Positions 1-6,800 of a DNA stretch of 64,000 nt are shown here, piece after piece; the stretch's first letter is position 1, and every line of letters starts with the position of its first letter. The notes beneath the pieces are model-generated. The model did not search any database, had not been told where the DNA came from, and worked only from the letters and a program-made list of their open reading frames with translations. The stretch is from Spirosoma radiotolerans (GTDB lineage: Bacteria > Bacteroidota > Bacteroidia > Cytophagales > Spirosomataceae), in NCBI RefSeq assembly GCF_000974425.1, contig NZ_CP010429.1:3224001-3288000 (forward strand). The letters are read 5' to 3'. A program made the position numbers and the translations under genes.

Positions 1-515
1 GGGCCGGCTTTGGCATACTCGACAAAGACATCGAAATAGCGGTCGGCATCAAATATACCCGTGTCAAGCAATTCAAACTCAGGGTCCAGTCTGCTCCGGC
101 GTCGGTTTTCGCTTAACAGCTGTTCATACGGATAAGCCGCCTGCGGGTATTTATAAAGCATTCGCTGGTAGGAATGCGACGGGGTGTTATCCAGGTAATA
201 ATAAAGCTCTTTTACATCTTCCCCGTGGTTTCCTTCGGCATTGGTCAGCCCGAAATAGCGCTCTTTCAGAATCGGGTCTTTTCCATTCCAAAGTACGAGC
301 CCCAGACAAAGCTGCTGCATGTCGTCGGAAATACCCGCGATGCCCTCCTCGCCCCACCGGAAGGTGTAACTGCGGGCCATGTCGTGGGTTGTGTAATTCC
401 AGGCATCTCCGTTCGCGCTGTAATCCTCGCGCACAGTTCCCCATTGTCGGTCGGAGACATAAGGGCCCCACTGCCGCCAGGCTGGATCTTCTAAACGATG
501 GTGTTCGGTAGTCAA
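1..515 (-). CDS. GH63/MGH1-like glucosidase, N-terminal part (runs off the left edge)
   Basis: The minus-strand frame reads through to base 1 without a stop, so only the first ~170 residues are present. They carry the motif series [21 protein letters not shown], then T-T-H-D-M-A-R-S and [10 protein letters not shown], then [19 protein letters not shown] recognise these as the start of large (~900 aa) cytoplasmic glucosidases of the GH63/MGH1-like group. I place the start at TTG 515 because no ATG precedes the conserved region and because a heptanucleotide repeat tract begins just upstream at 540. The product probably hydrolyses glucosides. A glucose-dehydrogenase-like gene lies upstream on the same strand, which fits a shared role in sugar metabolism. 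The start codon is uncertain. Confidence 0.75.
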   Translation of the reverse strand, partial: MTTEHHRLEDPAWRQWGPYVSDRQWGTVREDYSANGDAWNYTTHDMARSYTFRWGEEGIAGISDDMQQLCLGLVLWNGKDPILKERYFGLTNAEGNHGEDVKELYYYLDNTPSHSYQRMLYKYPQAAYPYEQLLSENRRRSRLDPEFELLDTGIFDADRYFDVFVEYAKAG

Positions 516-539
516 GTGCGATACGGTGTACAGTGTGTG

Positions 540-642
540 ATGTAGGGTGTAGGATGTATGGTATAAGATGTAGGATGTAGGATATATGATTGCCAGAATT
601 CATACACCATATATCCTACATCATACACCCTATATCCCTTAC
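540..642. repeat. Heptanucleotide-period inverted repeat (GTAGGAT type)
   Basis: Seven consecutive degenerate heptamers of the form ATGTAGG/GTGTAGG/ATGTATG/GTATAAG/ATATATG run from 540 to 588. After a 19-base loop the complementary heptamers run from 608 to about 642. The core arms 574-588 and 608-622 are a perfect 15-bp match. The element fills the gap between the SDR stop codon at 645 and the glucosidase start. It is unlike a simple terminator because it has no T-tract and its arms are themselves repeats. Confidence 0.85.
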
Positions 643-644
643 TC

Positions 645-1454
645 CTATCCATTTGATGCGAAGCCTTCAAAAACGGTCATGCCACCATCGATAAAGATGC
701 TGGCGCCCGTAATGTAGTCCGATTGATCCGAAGCCAGAAAAACAGCCAGGTTACCGATGTCGGCAGGCTGCCCAATCCGATTGTATGGAATCAGGGTCAT
801 CAGGCTATTCAGCGCCTGGGGCGTTTCCCAGGCCGACTTGTTGATAGGCGTCTGAATCGCACCTGGACAAATACTGTTCACCCGAATCCGACGATCACCG
901 TATTCCTGCGCCAGCGATTGCATCAGCATTTTAACGCCACCCTTCGACGTCGCGTAATTGACGTGACCGCCCCAGGGGATGAGTTCGTGTACGGAGCTCA
1001 TGCAAATGATTTTTCCGGTTGCTGCGGACACCTCGGGGCGCGGCCCACGACGCAAAAATTCGCGAATGGCCTCGCGGGCACATAGGAACTGCCCTGTCAG
1101 GTTAACGCTAATTACAGTGTTCCACTGTTCCAGGGTCATTTCGTCAAATTTTGCATCCCGCTGTAAACCCGCGTTATTGATCAAAATATCGACCGTTCCA
1201 AACTGGGCGACAACATCCGCAAACAGTTTAATCACCTGATCTTCCTTCGTAACATCGCACTGAGCAACGATACCCGTACCGCCCTCATTTGTTAGCTCAC
1301 TTAATACGGCATCGGCCGCATCCTTACTGCTCTCGCCCGGGTAATTGACAACTACCGTTGCCCCGGCAAGGGCCAGCGATTTTGCTACGCCTGCGCCTAT
1401 GCCACTACTTGCTCCGGTGATTATGGCGACCTGCCCTTTTAATACCTGCTCCAT
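645..1454 (-). CDS. SDR-family oxidoreductase, glucose 1-dehydrogenase-like
   Basis: This 269-aa protein has a complete classical short-chain dehydrogenase layout. The Rossmann glycine motif TGASSGIG is at residues 13-20, NNAG at 93-96, and the catalytic Ser-Tyr-Lys set is S153/S154, Y167 and K171 (Y-A-T-S-K). The proline-glycine turn 'CPGAIQTPI' and C-terminal 'DGGM' complete the fold. The stretch M-S-S-V-H-E-x-I-P-W-x-x-x-V-N-Y-A closely resembles Bacillus-type glucose 1-dehydrogenases, so NAD(P)-dependent oxidation of glucose or a related sugar is the best guess; substrate is not provable from sequence. The ATG at 1454 is at the expected distance from the Rossmann motif. A partial glucosidase follows in the same direction after a hairpin-filled gap. 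Confidence 0.85.
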   Translation of the reverse strand: MEQVLKGQVAIITGASSGIGAGVAKSLALAGATVVVNYPGESSKDAADAVLSELTNEGGTGIVAQCDVTKEDQVIKLFADVVAQFGTVDILINNAGLQRDAKFDEMTLEQWNTVISVNLTGQFLCAREAIREFLRRGPRPEVSAATGKIICMSSVHELIPWGGHVNYATSKGGVKMLMQSLAQEYGDRRIRVNSICPGAIQTPINKSAWETPQALNSLMTLIPYNRIGQPADIGNLAVFLASDQSDYITGASIFIDGGMTVFEGFASNG

Positions 1455-1909
1455 GAATTTCTTTATAGGTTTAGTCTATAAGCCCCTTTCACCTGATTTT
1501 GTTAAGGTCAATCAACAAGTCATCGCTTCCACGATTTAGGTTGTAAACGTACAGCAGGGACAGCGGTCGTCCAACAAATTAATCAACTGTTAATCTATTA
1601 AACGCCCGAAAAAACGCCTGACATCCTCTACTTCAAATTTGTACTATTTTGAACAAATTGTATTTTAAGAAGACAAACTAGGTTCACAAACGTATAGAGT
1701 CCTAAAATTTAGAATTATTAGAAAAATACAATTCATAAGTAAAAAATATGGACTTGTTGTACTTTTCCAATAAACGCCCTAATTTGCTCAGAAGGAATAT
1801 AATTAAAAAATGAATGTTTCGTAAAACACTGGTTTTCAGCTAGGGCCCTATTGCATTAAATAGGGTTAGACCCACACCTTTGTCCCGGTAAAACAAAAAT
1901 TTCAAACCA
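1455..1909. other. AT-rich divergent intergenic region
   Basis: This 455-base gap separates the SDR start from the plus-strand secreted-protein gene. It is clearly more AT-rich than the flanking genes. A minus-strand -7-like TAnnTTTG match lies at 1687-1694, but it has no good -33 partner and is 230 bases from the SDR start, so I do not call it. A plus-strand promoter candidate and a small hairpin near 1846-1882 are listed separately. I see no coding potential. Confidence 0.6.
1851..1882 (+). promoter_or_regulatory. Candidate Bacteroidota-type promoter with overlapping hairpin
   Basis: TTG at 1851-1853 and CACCTTTG at 1875-1882 are separated by 21 bases. The -7 element matches TAnnTTTG except at its first two positions. 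The start codon lies 28 bases downstream. A 7-bp inverted repeat, CCCTATT / AATAGGG (1846-1852 and 1859-1865), covers the -33 element and could be an operator. This is a weak motif match. Confidence 0.4.
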
Positions 1910-2515
1910 ATGAAAAAATTCCGTTTAACAGTAGCTGTTCTTTTATCAGCAATCAGTCTGGCAGGCATGGGAGATGCTAAAGCTGACACAGGATCAGGAA
2001 TGAGTGGTGTGAAAGTTGAGAAGTCCGAACAAAAGAAAGTACGCATTTATACACAGCCGGGAGCATCGGTTGACGTGGCGATCATGGACGCAGACGGCAA
2101 CATTCTCTATCGGGGATTGATTTCTAAAAATGCCAAACGGGCTACCTCGTTCAACCTGAACAATCTGCCGGATGGTCAGTACTACCTGACTGCCAGCAAC
2201 AACGCCTGGTGGATGTCGCAGGGATTAACGATCAAAGCAAACGCGCTTAATGTAGACGAACGCAGCCTGCAACAAATGACCGAACCAACCCTGACGGCTT
2301 ACGAAAAAAATAAAATTGAAGTAGTTCTGCCCGCAAAAAACATTAAAGAAGCAAACGTAGCGATCTACGATGCACAGAATGTTCTGGTGCAGACGGACAC
2401 GTTCAAAGGCTCGGTTCGCCGGTTCGATTTGTCAGGTCTTCCTGATGGTGCCTACACATTTGTTGTTGGCCCCAACGAGAAGAAGTTCATCTCTCGTGTT
2501 GCTATTCAACACTAA
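1910..2515 (+). CDS. Secreted protein with two T9SS-sorting-like beta-sandwich repeats
   Basis: This 201-aa protein starts with a clear signal peptide (MKKFRLT, a hydrophobic core, A-x-A near residue 25). The mature part holds two related units. The first, around residues 50-95, ends in 'NLNNLPDGQYYLT'; the second, around 145-190, ends in 'DLSGLPDGAYTFVV'. The 'L-P-D-G-x-Y' turn after a 'V-x-I-x-D' strand is typical of Por-secretion (type IX) C-terminal sorting domains and of DUF3244-type domains in Bacteroidota. Here the module is duplicated and makes up the whole protein, with no cargo domain. It is probably a periplasmic or surface protein of unknown role. A strong terminator follows at 2618-2654. 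Confidence 0.7.
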   Translation: MKKFRLTVAVLLSAISLAGMGDAKADTGSGMSGVKVEKSEQKKVRIYTQPGASVDVAIMDADGNILYRGLISKNAKRATSFNLNNLPDGQYYLTASNNAWWMSQGLTIKANALNVDERSLQQMTEPTLTAYEKNKIEVVLPAKNIKEANVAIYDAQNVLVQTDTFKGSVRRFDLSGLPDGAYTFVVGPNEKKFISRVAIQH

Positions 2516-2617
2516 GGGTTCTGCGGTGTAAAGGTATTCGCCTTCGGGTTGTTCAGTACACTTTCTCAACACACGTGACTAGTCTTTTCGGACAAGCTAG
2601 TCACCACTACATTCCGG

Positions 2618-2654
2618 CCCGCTGCTTTCGTAGGAAATGCAGCGGGCTTTTTTG
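2618..2654 (+). terminator. Rho-independent terminator
   Basis: The stem is CCCGCTGC (2618-2625) with GCAGCGGG (2639-2646). It continues inward as TTTC/GAAA around a GTAG loop and is followed by CTTTTTTG. It ends the transcript of the secreted beta-sandwich protein. Confidence 0.9.
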
Positions 2655-2966
2655 TGTACGCCATTGGCTTTTACACACATTGCATAGAACCACTCAAACG
2701 ACTATTCAAGCATGTTCACGTACCGCTCTATTACTTTATTCTTTATTTACCTGTCGATCATATTGAACAGTTCTTAGTCTAACGATTCACCTTATCTATT
2801 AAATAATAATTAAACGTATCAATCTATATACATAGTAGGGACTTAGTTTATTTACAAATTTTCCTTTTCGAAAACTTTATAGATTTAAATAATACATATA
2901 TATACACTTAAGCAAATATTATACACTTTTTTCGCCCTAAAGTATTCCATACCTCTTGTAGGAATG

Positions 2967-2974
2967 TATATTTG
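2967..2974 (+). promoter_or_regulatory. Bacteroidota -7 promoter element (TATATTTG)
   Basis: The octamer is an exact TAnnTTTG match and lies 25 bases before the ATG at 2999. I see no convincing TTTG -33 element at the right spacing. The placement excludes the in-frame TTG at 2972 as the start of the downstream HTH gene, because it would lie inside the promoter. Confidence 0.5.
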
Positions 2975-2998
2975 AGAAATTCTATAAACAGAACACCC

Positions 2999-3307
2999 AT
3001 GATACCCATAAATGAAAAACTTAAAGCAATTTTCATTGCACTAAATACAACTCCCCATAAATTTCTAATTGACCACCAGTTTAATCGAATGACGATTTAC
3101 AACATAGTTGGTGGGAGAACTAAACCCGGTTTAGAGATATTAGAAAGGCTTTGCCAAGCCGAACCCAGAATTTCTGCGGAGTATTTGTTACGGGGAGAAG
3201 GACCTCCTTTACGAGACCCCGGCAAGGCCAGTTCCACTGCTCGACAACTCCGCGGGCGTCAGGCCCACTCGTCCATCAACAGGCAAGTGAAGTCCGATGG
3301 ACAGTGA
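2999..3307 (+). CDS. Small XRE/phage-repressor-like helix-turn-helix protein
   Basis: This 102-aa protein has an N-terminal helical domain of about 72 residues. The order (I-N-E-K-L-K-A-I, then M-T-I-Y-N-I-V-G-G-R-T-K-P, then L-E-R-L, then I-S-A-E-Y-L-L-R-G-E-G-P-P-L) fits the short XRE-type regulators of Bacteroidota that end in 'W/YLLxGEGPML'. It is probably a DNA-binding repressor or activator with an unknown target; no partner gene is adjacent. Codon use is odd: the HTH part is AT-rich, while the last ~30 residues (D-P-G-K-A-S-S-T-A-R) are GC-rich and look disordered. I chose ATG 2999 over TTG 2972 because of the -7 element at 2967-2974. Confidence 0.6.
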   Translation: MIPINEKLKAIFIALNTTPHKFLIDHQFNRMTIYNIVGGRTKPGLEILERLCQAEPRISAEYLLRGEGPPLRDPGKASSTARQLRGRQAHSSINRQVKSDGQ

Positions 3308-3337
3308 CTCCCAAACTAAAGCCATTCCTTTTTATAC

Positions 3338-3370
3338 ATGCCCCACCTGGAAAGAGTGGGGCATTTTTTT
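3338..3370 (+). terminator. Rho-independent terminator
   Basis: The stem TGCCCCAC (3339-3346) pairs with GTGGGGCA (3356-3363), with a 9-base loop and a run of seven T. It ends the HTH gene and sits before the convergent uvsE 3' end. Confidence 0.88.
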
Positions 3371-3397
3371 GCCTTGCCGCTCATGCCTGACCCAGGG

Positions 3398-4297
3398 CTA
3401 TGCAGCCAGACTATTGCTTTTCATTCGCAATACAGCCAGTTCCTTCATTTTACTTTCAAAAACAATATCCAGCTCTTTACCGTACGTATTCACGGGTGTG
3501 TAAATCCAGTCGGCATGCGCTTCCCGGCGGGCTGTTGGGTCTTCATACTCCCGACGAGAATTGGAGAAATGAAAAACAGGTCTGACATCCCAGGTATTGT
3601 AGGCGACCATAAACGCTTCCTCTTCAGTCAATTGCCCCGGATTGAGCGCGTGATGGAAGTAATCAAAAACGATGGGTATACCAATCGTCTCATGCAGATA
3701 AACCAGATCCTCAACAGCATACAGAGTTACCCGATCATCGTTTTCAATGGTCAGACGTGCCCGGAGATTTTCGGATAATAAAGCAAAGTTGCTGGCGAAC
3801 CGTGCCAGTGTCGCGGGTTTGTCGCCATAGGTTCCGCCCACGTGAAAATTGATTTTATTCCAGTGCGACGGTTTGAGACCCATCAAATCGAACACTTCCG
3901 ATTGAGTTTCGAGATCTTTAATCGTATTGTCCAACACCTTCCCTTGCCCGGCCAGCTGATTAAAAGGACCCGGATGAGCCGTTAACCGAATGGGTCGGCT
4001 GCCAATTTCCTCCAGCGTCTCCCGGATGTCGACATAGTCAGGTAAATCCGTAAATCGATACTCCGACGACCAGGGGAATAAGTCGGAAGATATGCGAAAT
4101 ATACGAAATCCATTTTCCAGATTCCAGTCAACAATTTTTAGCAAATCCTGAACATTTTTCAACGCCAGTTCCGACGCATATGCTGTCCCTCTCTCGGTAA
4201 ACGTCTTCTTAATCATGCCCCGATTGCTGGTAATTTTTTCAGCCTGTAGACTCAGATTAATACAAGCATATCCGGCGTTTAGTGGTAGTTCGTCCAT
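3398..4297 (-). CDS. uvsE: UV-damage endonuclease UvsE/UVDE
   Basis: This 299-aa protein has the full length of the UVDE family, a TIM-barrel nuclease. It nicks DNA 5' to UV photoproducts, starting an alternative excision-repair route independent of UvrABC. The family pattern is visible: N-A-G-Y-A-C-I-N near the start, F-R-I-S-S-D-L-F-P, L-T-A-H-P-G-P-F, N-F-H-V-G-G-T-Y-G-D-K, L-T-I-E-N-D-D, P-I-V-F-D-Y-F-H-H and V-F-H-F-S-N-S-R-R. The conserved His, Glu and Asp residues are the metal ligands of the barrel. The ATG at 4297 gives the normal N-terminus. It is transcribed alone. Together with the photoproduct-lyase-like gene at 27930-28982 it suggests investment in direct UV repair. Confidence 0.93.
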   Translation of the reverse strand: MDELPLNAGYACINLSLQAEKITSNRGMIKKTFTERGTAYASELALKNVQDLLKIVDWNLENGFRIFRISSDLFPWSSEYRFTDLPDYVDIRETLEEIGSRPIRLTAHPGPFNQLAGQGKVLDNTIKDLETQSEVFDLMGLKPSHWNKINFHVGGTYGDKPATLARFASNFALLSENLRARLTIENDDRVTLYAVEDLVYLHETIGIPIVFDYFHHALNPGQLTEEEAFMVAYNTWDVRPVFHFSNSRREYEDPTARREAHADWIYTPVNTYGKELDIVFESKMKELAVLRMKSNSLAA

Positions 4298-4451
4298 GAA
4301 GACTTAACTGAAATGCCTATCCACCGGTTTTAGTTTTTTACCGTTTGTTCAAAAGTCAGCTTATCCGAAATAAAAATAGCGGGAAGTGACTTACCTTCAA
4401 TGGTCGAGTCACAGTGCCAATAGTAAAAGCTGATTAAAGTCAGAAGAGCGT

Positions 4452-4844
4452 ATGGAAGACCTTACCCTTGAACAAATCAATGAGCTTGCCTCCGCTTATT
4501 GTGACATGGCTCGTTCGTTAAACGAGTTTCAGGTTGTCCATTGGTCACAACTAACGCATGAACAACAGTTGGACCTGAATGCCTATCAAAACAGTTTATT
4601 GGACCGTGCCCAGGCGATTCAGATGCGAACGACTCGCCCCGCGTTTACGAATGCGCATCAGATGACGGGGCGTATTCTGGAAGGAACCCACAAAGCCAGA
4701 ACGAGCCTGCAACAGCTGGACGATCTGCCGGTTGCGATCAACGTCGGGGCTATTACCGTGGCGCTTGCTGCCTATGCCGCCCGCGCCAACGCCCGGGGTA
4801 TTGAAATAGCCCTCCGCGAACTTGATGATTTAACCAAGGCCTAA
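4452..4844 (+). CDS. Hypothetical helical protein
   Basis: I do not recognise this 130-aa protein. It is predicted to be almost wholly alpha-helical and soluble, with no signal peptide, membrane segment or cysteine cluster (one Cys near the N-terminus). Its N-terminal half (L-E-Q-I-N-E-L-A-S-A-Y) and C-terminal half (N-V-G-A-I-T-V-A-L-A-A-Y-A-A-R-A-N-A-R-G) look like packed amphipathic helices. Codon use matches the neighbouring genes and a strong terminator follows, so it is likely a real gene. The convergent neighbour is a SlyD-like isomerase. Confidence 0.6.
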   Translation: MEDLTLEQINELASAYCDMARSLNEFQVVHWSQLTHEQQLDLNAYQNSLLDRAQAIQMRTTRPAFTNAHQMTGRILEGTHKARTSLQQLDDLPVAINVGAITVALAAYAARANARGIEIALRELDDLTKA

Positions 4845-4865
4845 GAAAAGGCTACCAATAAAAAA

Positions 4866-4901
4866 GGCGGGGAAACATAACTATGTTTCCCCGCCTTTTT
4901 T
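4866..4901. terminator. Bidirectional terminator
   Basis: A perfect 13-bp stem (4866-4878 with 4883-4895, GGCGGGG...CCCCGCC) has a 4-base AACT loop and is flanked by A5 on one side and T6 on the other. It serves both convergent genes. Confidence 0.93.
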
Positions 4902-4918
4902 ATTGAAGCGCTGTTGCT

Positions 4919-5371
4919 CTACAAAATCAAACCTGACGGCGATTTCACGCCCACTAATTCAATAGCAAACGTCAGATCCTGTCCGGCCAGCGGATGATTG
5001 GCATCCAACGTAACATGTGTATCGGTTAATGAACGGATAATCACCGGAATAGGTCGTGGATTGCCATCTTCGTGCATGTTGAGTGTCATGCCCAATTCAA
5101 GCGGAATATCGGCTGGAATATCTGAACGTTCCAGAGTAAAAATCATATCTTCATTGGCTGGCCCATAGGCATCTTCCACGGGGATATTGATGGTTTTCTT
5201 TTCGCCCTGGTTCATGCCCGTTATGCCATCATCGAACCCTTTAATAACCTGACCACTGCCAACAGTGAACTCCAGGGGCGATCGGCCTTCTGATGAATCG
5301 AATATGGTTCCGTCGCTCAGGGTTCCGGTATAGTGGACTTGAACGGTATCGCCAGATTTTGCTTGTGCCAT
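4919..5371 (-). CDS. FKBP-type peptidyl-prolyl isomerase, SlyD-like
   Basis: This 150-aa cytoplasmic protein has the FKBP fold interrupted by an inserted chaperone flap, as in SlyD. The N-terminal part reads V-Q-V-H-Y-T-G-T-L-S-D-G-T-I-F-D-S-S. It is followed by V-I-K-G-F-D-D-G-I-T-G-M-N-Q-G-E-K-K and the P-V-E-D-A-Y-G-P boundary before the insert (about residues 70-128). The chain then returns to the FKBP core at L-T-F-A-I-E-L-V. The His-rich metal-binding tail of E. coli SlyD is absent; the protein ends S-G-L-I-L. It should catalyse cis-trans isomerisation of prolyl bonds and hold unfolded chains. It is transcribed alone. Confidence 0.9.
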   Translation of the reverse strand: MAQAKSGDTVQVHYTGTLSDGTIFDSSEGRSPLEFTVGSGQVIKGFDDGITGMNQGEKKTINIPVEDAYGPANEDMIFTLERSDIPADIPLELGMTLNMHEDGNPRPIPVIIRSLTDTHVTLDANHPLAGQDLTFAIELVGVKSPSGLIL

Positions 5372-5754
5372 ATTGTTATGTTGTTTGTGGTAAAAGACGT
5401 TGCCATAAAAATACCGGAACTTCCGGCAAAGGTTGGGCTATACGCTAACTTTTGACGAACTACCGACCAAGGGCAAAAGTTCAAATTTTATGCATCAGCC
5501 CTGAACGTCCGCCCCCTCGAATCACCACCTAGCGAATGCCCCGTAGCGCTGTTTTCGACTCTATAGTTGGTGAAATACGACCCATTTCCAGGAAGTTACA
5601 GGTTTATAACTGGTTCACCTTGCGTTGATTAGCCATCTCCTCCTTCGTGGTTCTTGTTACGTATAAGTTAATCAAAAAGCAGGCGGAAATTTTTATATAT
5701 TAGGATCTTATATATATTTACAGTAGATAGTTCATTAAACTACCTTTTTCCAAC
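5372..5754. other. Divergent intergenic region, nothing identified
   Basis: This 383-base gap separates the minus-strand SlyD-like gene from the plus-strand PadR gene. The last ~70 bases are AT-rich. TATATTTA at about 5720-5727 is one base off the -7 consensus, but it lacks a clear -33 element. I see no small gene, RNA gene or hairpin of note. Confidence 0.45.
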
Positions 5755-6144
5755 ATGGAATCATCGGGCAATGAGTTCCTAAGGGGAACCCTCAAAACAA
5801 TCATCCTGAAATTACTGTCTGAACAGAAACCCAACCCCACTGGCCAGTCCTCCTTCCGGCAAGGCCGTATGTATGGATATGAGATTACACAGGCGGTAAA
5901 AGAACGAACACATGGCGAAATAACCCTGACCTTTGGTGCTTTATATCCCGTGCTGCATAAGCTGGAACAGGAAGGATTGCTAACAACAGAAACGGAGGAA
6001 GTCGAAGGACGTCTGCGAAAATACTATGCGTTAACGCCACAGGGCACCCAAGCTGCGGTACAAAAGGTATCTGACTTCGAGCGCTTTATGGACACCATGC
6101 GCACCTTACTACAATTACCTGCCAACTTAGCTACAAGCCATTAA
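5755..6144 (+). CDS. PadR-family transcriptional regulator
   Basis: This 129-aa winged-helix protein has the PadR core: L-R-G-T-L-K-T-I-I-L-K-L-L, M-Y-G-Y-E-I-T-Q-A-V, then G-A-L-Y-P-V-L-H-K-L-E-Q-E-G-L-L and R-R/K-Y-Y-A-L-T-P-Q-G. A short C-terminal helix would form the dimer. The loop after the first helix is longer than usual (K-P-N-P-T-G-Q-S-S-F-R-Q-G). PadR proteins typically repress an adjacent membrane-protein gene; here the next gene, 36 bases downstream on the same strand, encodes a membrane protein with a TonB-like segment, so co-transcription and autoregulation are likely. Confidence 0.9.
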   Translation: MESSGNEFLRGTLKTIILKLLSEQKPNPTGQSSFRQGRMYGYEITQAVKERTHGEITLTFGALYPVLHKLEQEGLLTTETEEVEGRLRKYYALTPQGTQAAVQKVSDFERFMDTMRTLLQLPANLATSH

Positions 6145-6180
6145 ACAGCTTTTTTCACGAGTATAAACTGAGATAGCGTC

Positions 6181-6717
6181 ATGAAAAAACTCAGCCCTCA
6201 ACAACTGGCGACTTTGCATAACCATTTAATTCACAATGGCTCAACCGATGCACTGGTTGACGAACTGCTTGATCACCTCGCCTGCGAAGTCGAACGGTAT
6301 CTATGGCTAGGGCTTCCTTTTGAGAAGGCGCTCGACGCTGTGCTGGAACAGGCCAATGTGAAAGCAGTCAGGCATTTACGCGAAACATATCAGATTGAAC
6401 TGGCCATGACCGACGATCAACTGAAGCAGGCAAGCCTGGACGATATTGTATTCGAATTTCGAAACAAAGCCTACGGTGCTTACGATTTGCGCCAGGCTTA
6501 CCCCACTACGTTGCGCAACGCGTTCATCATGGCCCTCGGTCTATTCATGATGCTCATGGCCATGATGGATGGTCTCAGTCGCCACGCTTGGTCCTACATG
6601 AGCCTGGGTGGGGTTGTCTGGTTAACTGGCCTGAGTGGCGTTACGTTTGCCGTCGTTAGCTGGTATATGCAAAGCACGCGTAAACAACAACTGTCTATGC
6701 ACAGAGAATTACACTAA
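6181..6717 (+). CDS. Membrane protein with TonB N-terminus-like motif
   Basis: This 178-aa protein has three parts. Residues 1-75 are a soluble helical domain (V-D-E-L-L-D-H-L-A-C-E-V-E), like the cytoplasmic prefix domains found in proteins encoded next to PadR genes. Residues ~83-112 read S-L-D-D-I-V-F-E-F-R-N-K-A-Y-G-A-Y-D-L-R-Q, which closely matches the N-terminal juxtamembrane motif of Bacteroidota TonB energy transducers. Two transmembrane helices follow (about 115-135 and 140-162). There is no proline-rich periplasmic arm or TonB C-terminal domain, so it cannot be a working TonB. It lies 36 bases after padR and is probably under its control. Function unknown. Confidence 0.7.
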   Translation: MKKLSPQQLATLHNHLIHNGSTDALVDELLDHLACEVERYLWLGLPFEKALDAVLEQANVKAVRHLRETYQIELAMTDDQLKQASLDDIVFEFRNKAYGAYDLRQAYPTTLRNAFIMALGLFMMLMAMMDGLSRHAWSYMSLGGVVWLTGLSGVTFAVVSWYMQSTRKQQLSMHRELH

Positions 6718-6728
6718 ACTGATTAGAA

Positions 6729-6798
6729 TTGTACCTATGGGCTATAGTCCGTAGTCTCTCTTGATAGACGAACTACGGGCTGAAGCCCATAGGTACAA
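6729..6798. repeat. Long inverted repeat between convergent genes (CCTATGGGCT type)
   Basis: Arms 6729-6755 and 6772-6798 match at 24 of 27 positions around a 16-base loop. The outer 15 bp are perfect. It ends 2 bases before the proS stop codon and follows 11 bases after the other gene's stop. No T-tract follows, so termination, if any, would not be of the classical type. Confidence 0.9.
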
Positions 6799-6800
6799 GG

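Larger units (their letters stand above)
2516..2998. other. Intergenic region with two hairpins and an AT-rich stretch
   Basis: This 483-base gap begins with an 8-bp inverted repeat (GTGACTAG at 2575-2582, CTAGTCAC at 2597-2604), followed by the terminator at 2618-2654. From about 2690 to the next gene the sequence is strongly AT-rich, unlike its surroundings. It ends with a -7 element at 2967-2974. I find no supportable gene; the short open frame at 2575-2766 has no start context or recognisable product. Confidence 0.6.

Noticed and set aside
187-603. Minus-strand 138-codon frame at the left edge
   Set aside because: It is out of phase with the GH63-like frame, which has clear family motifs.
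1687-1694. Minus-strand TAnnTTTG as promoter of the SDR gene
   Set aside because: It lacks a -33 element and lies 230 bases from the start codon.
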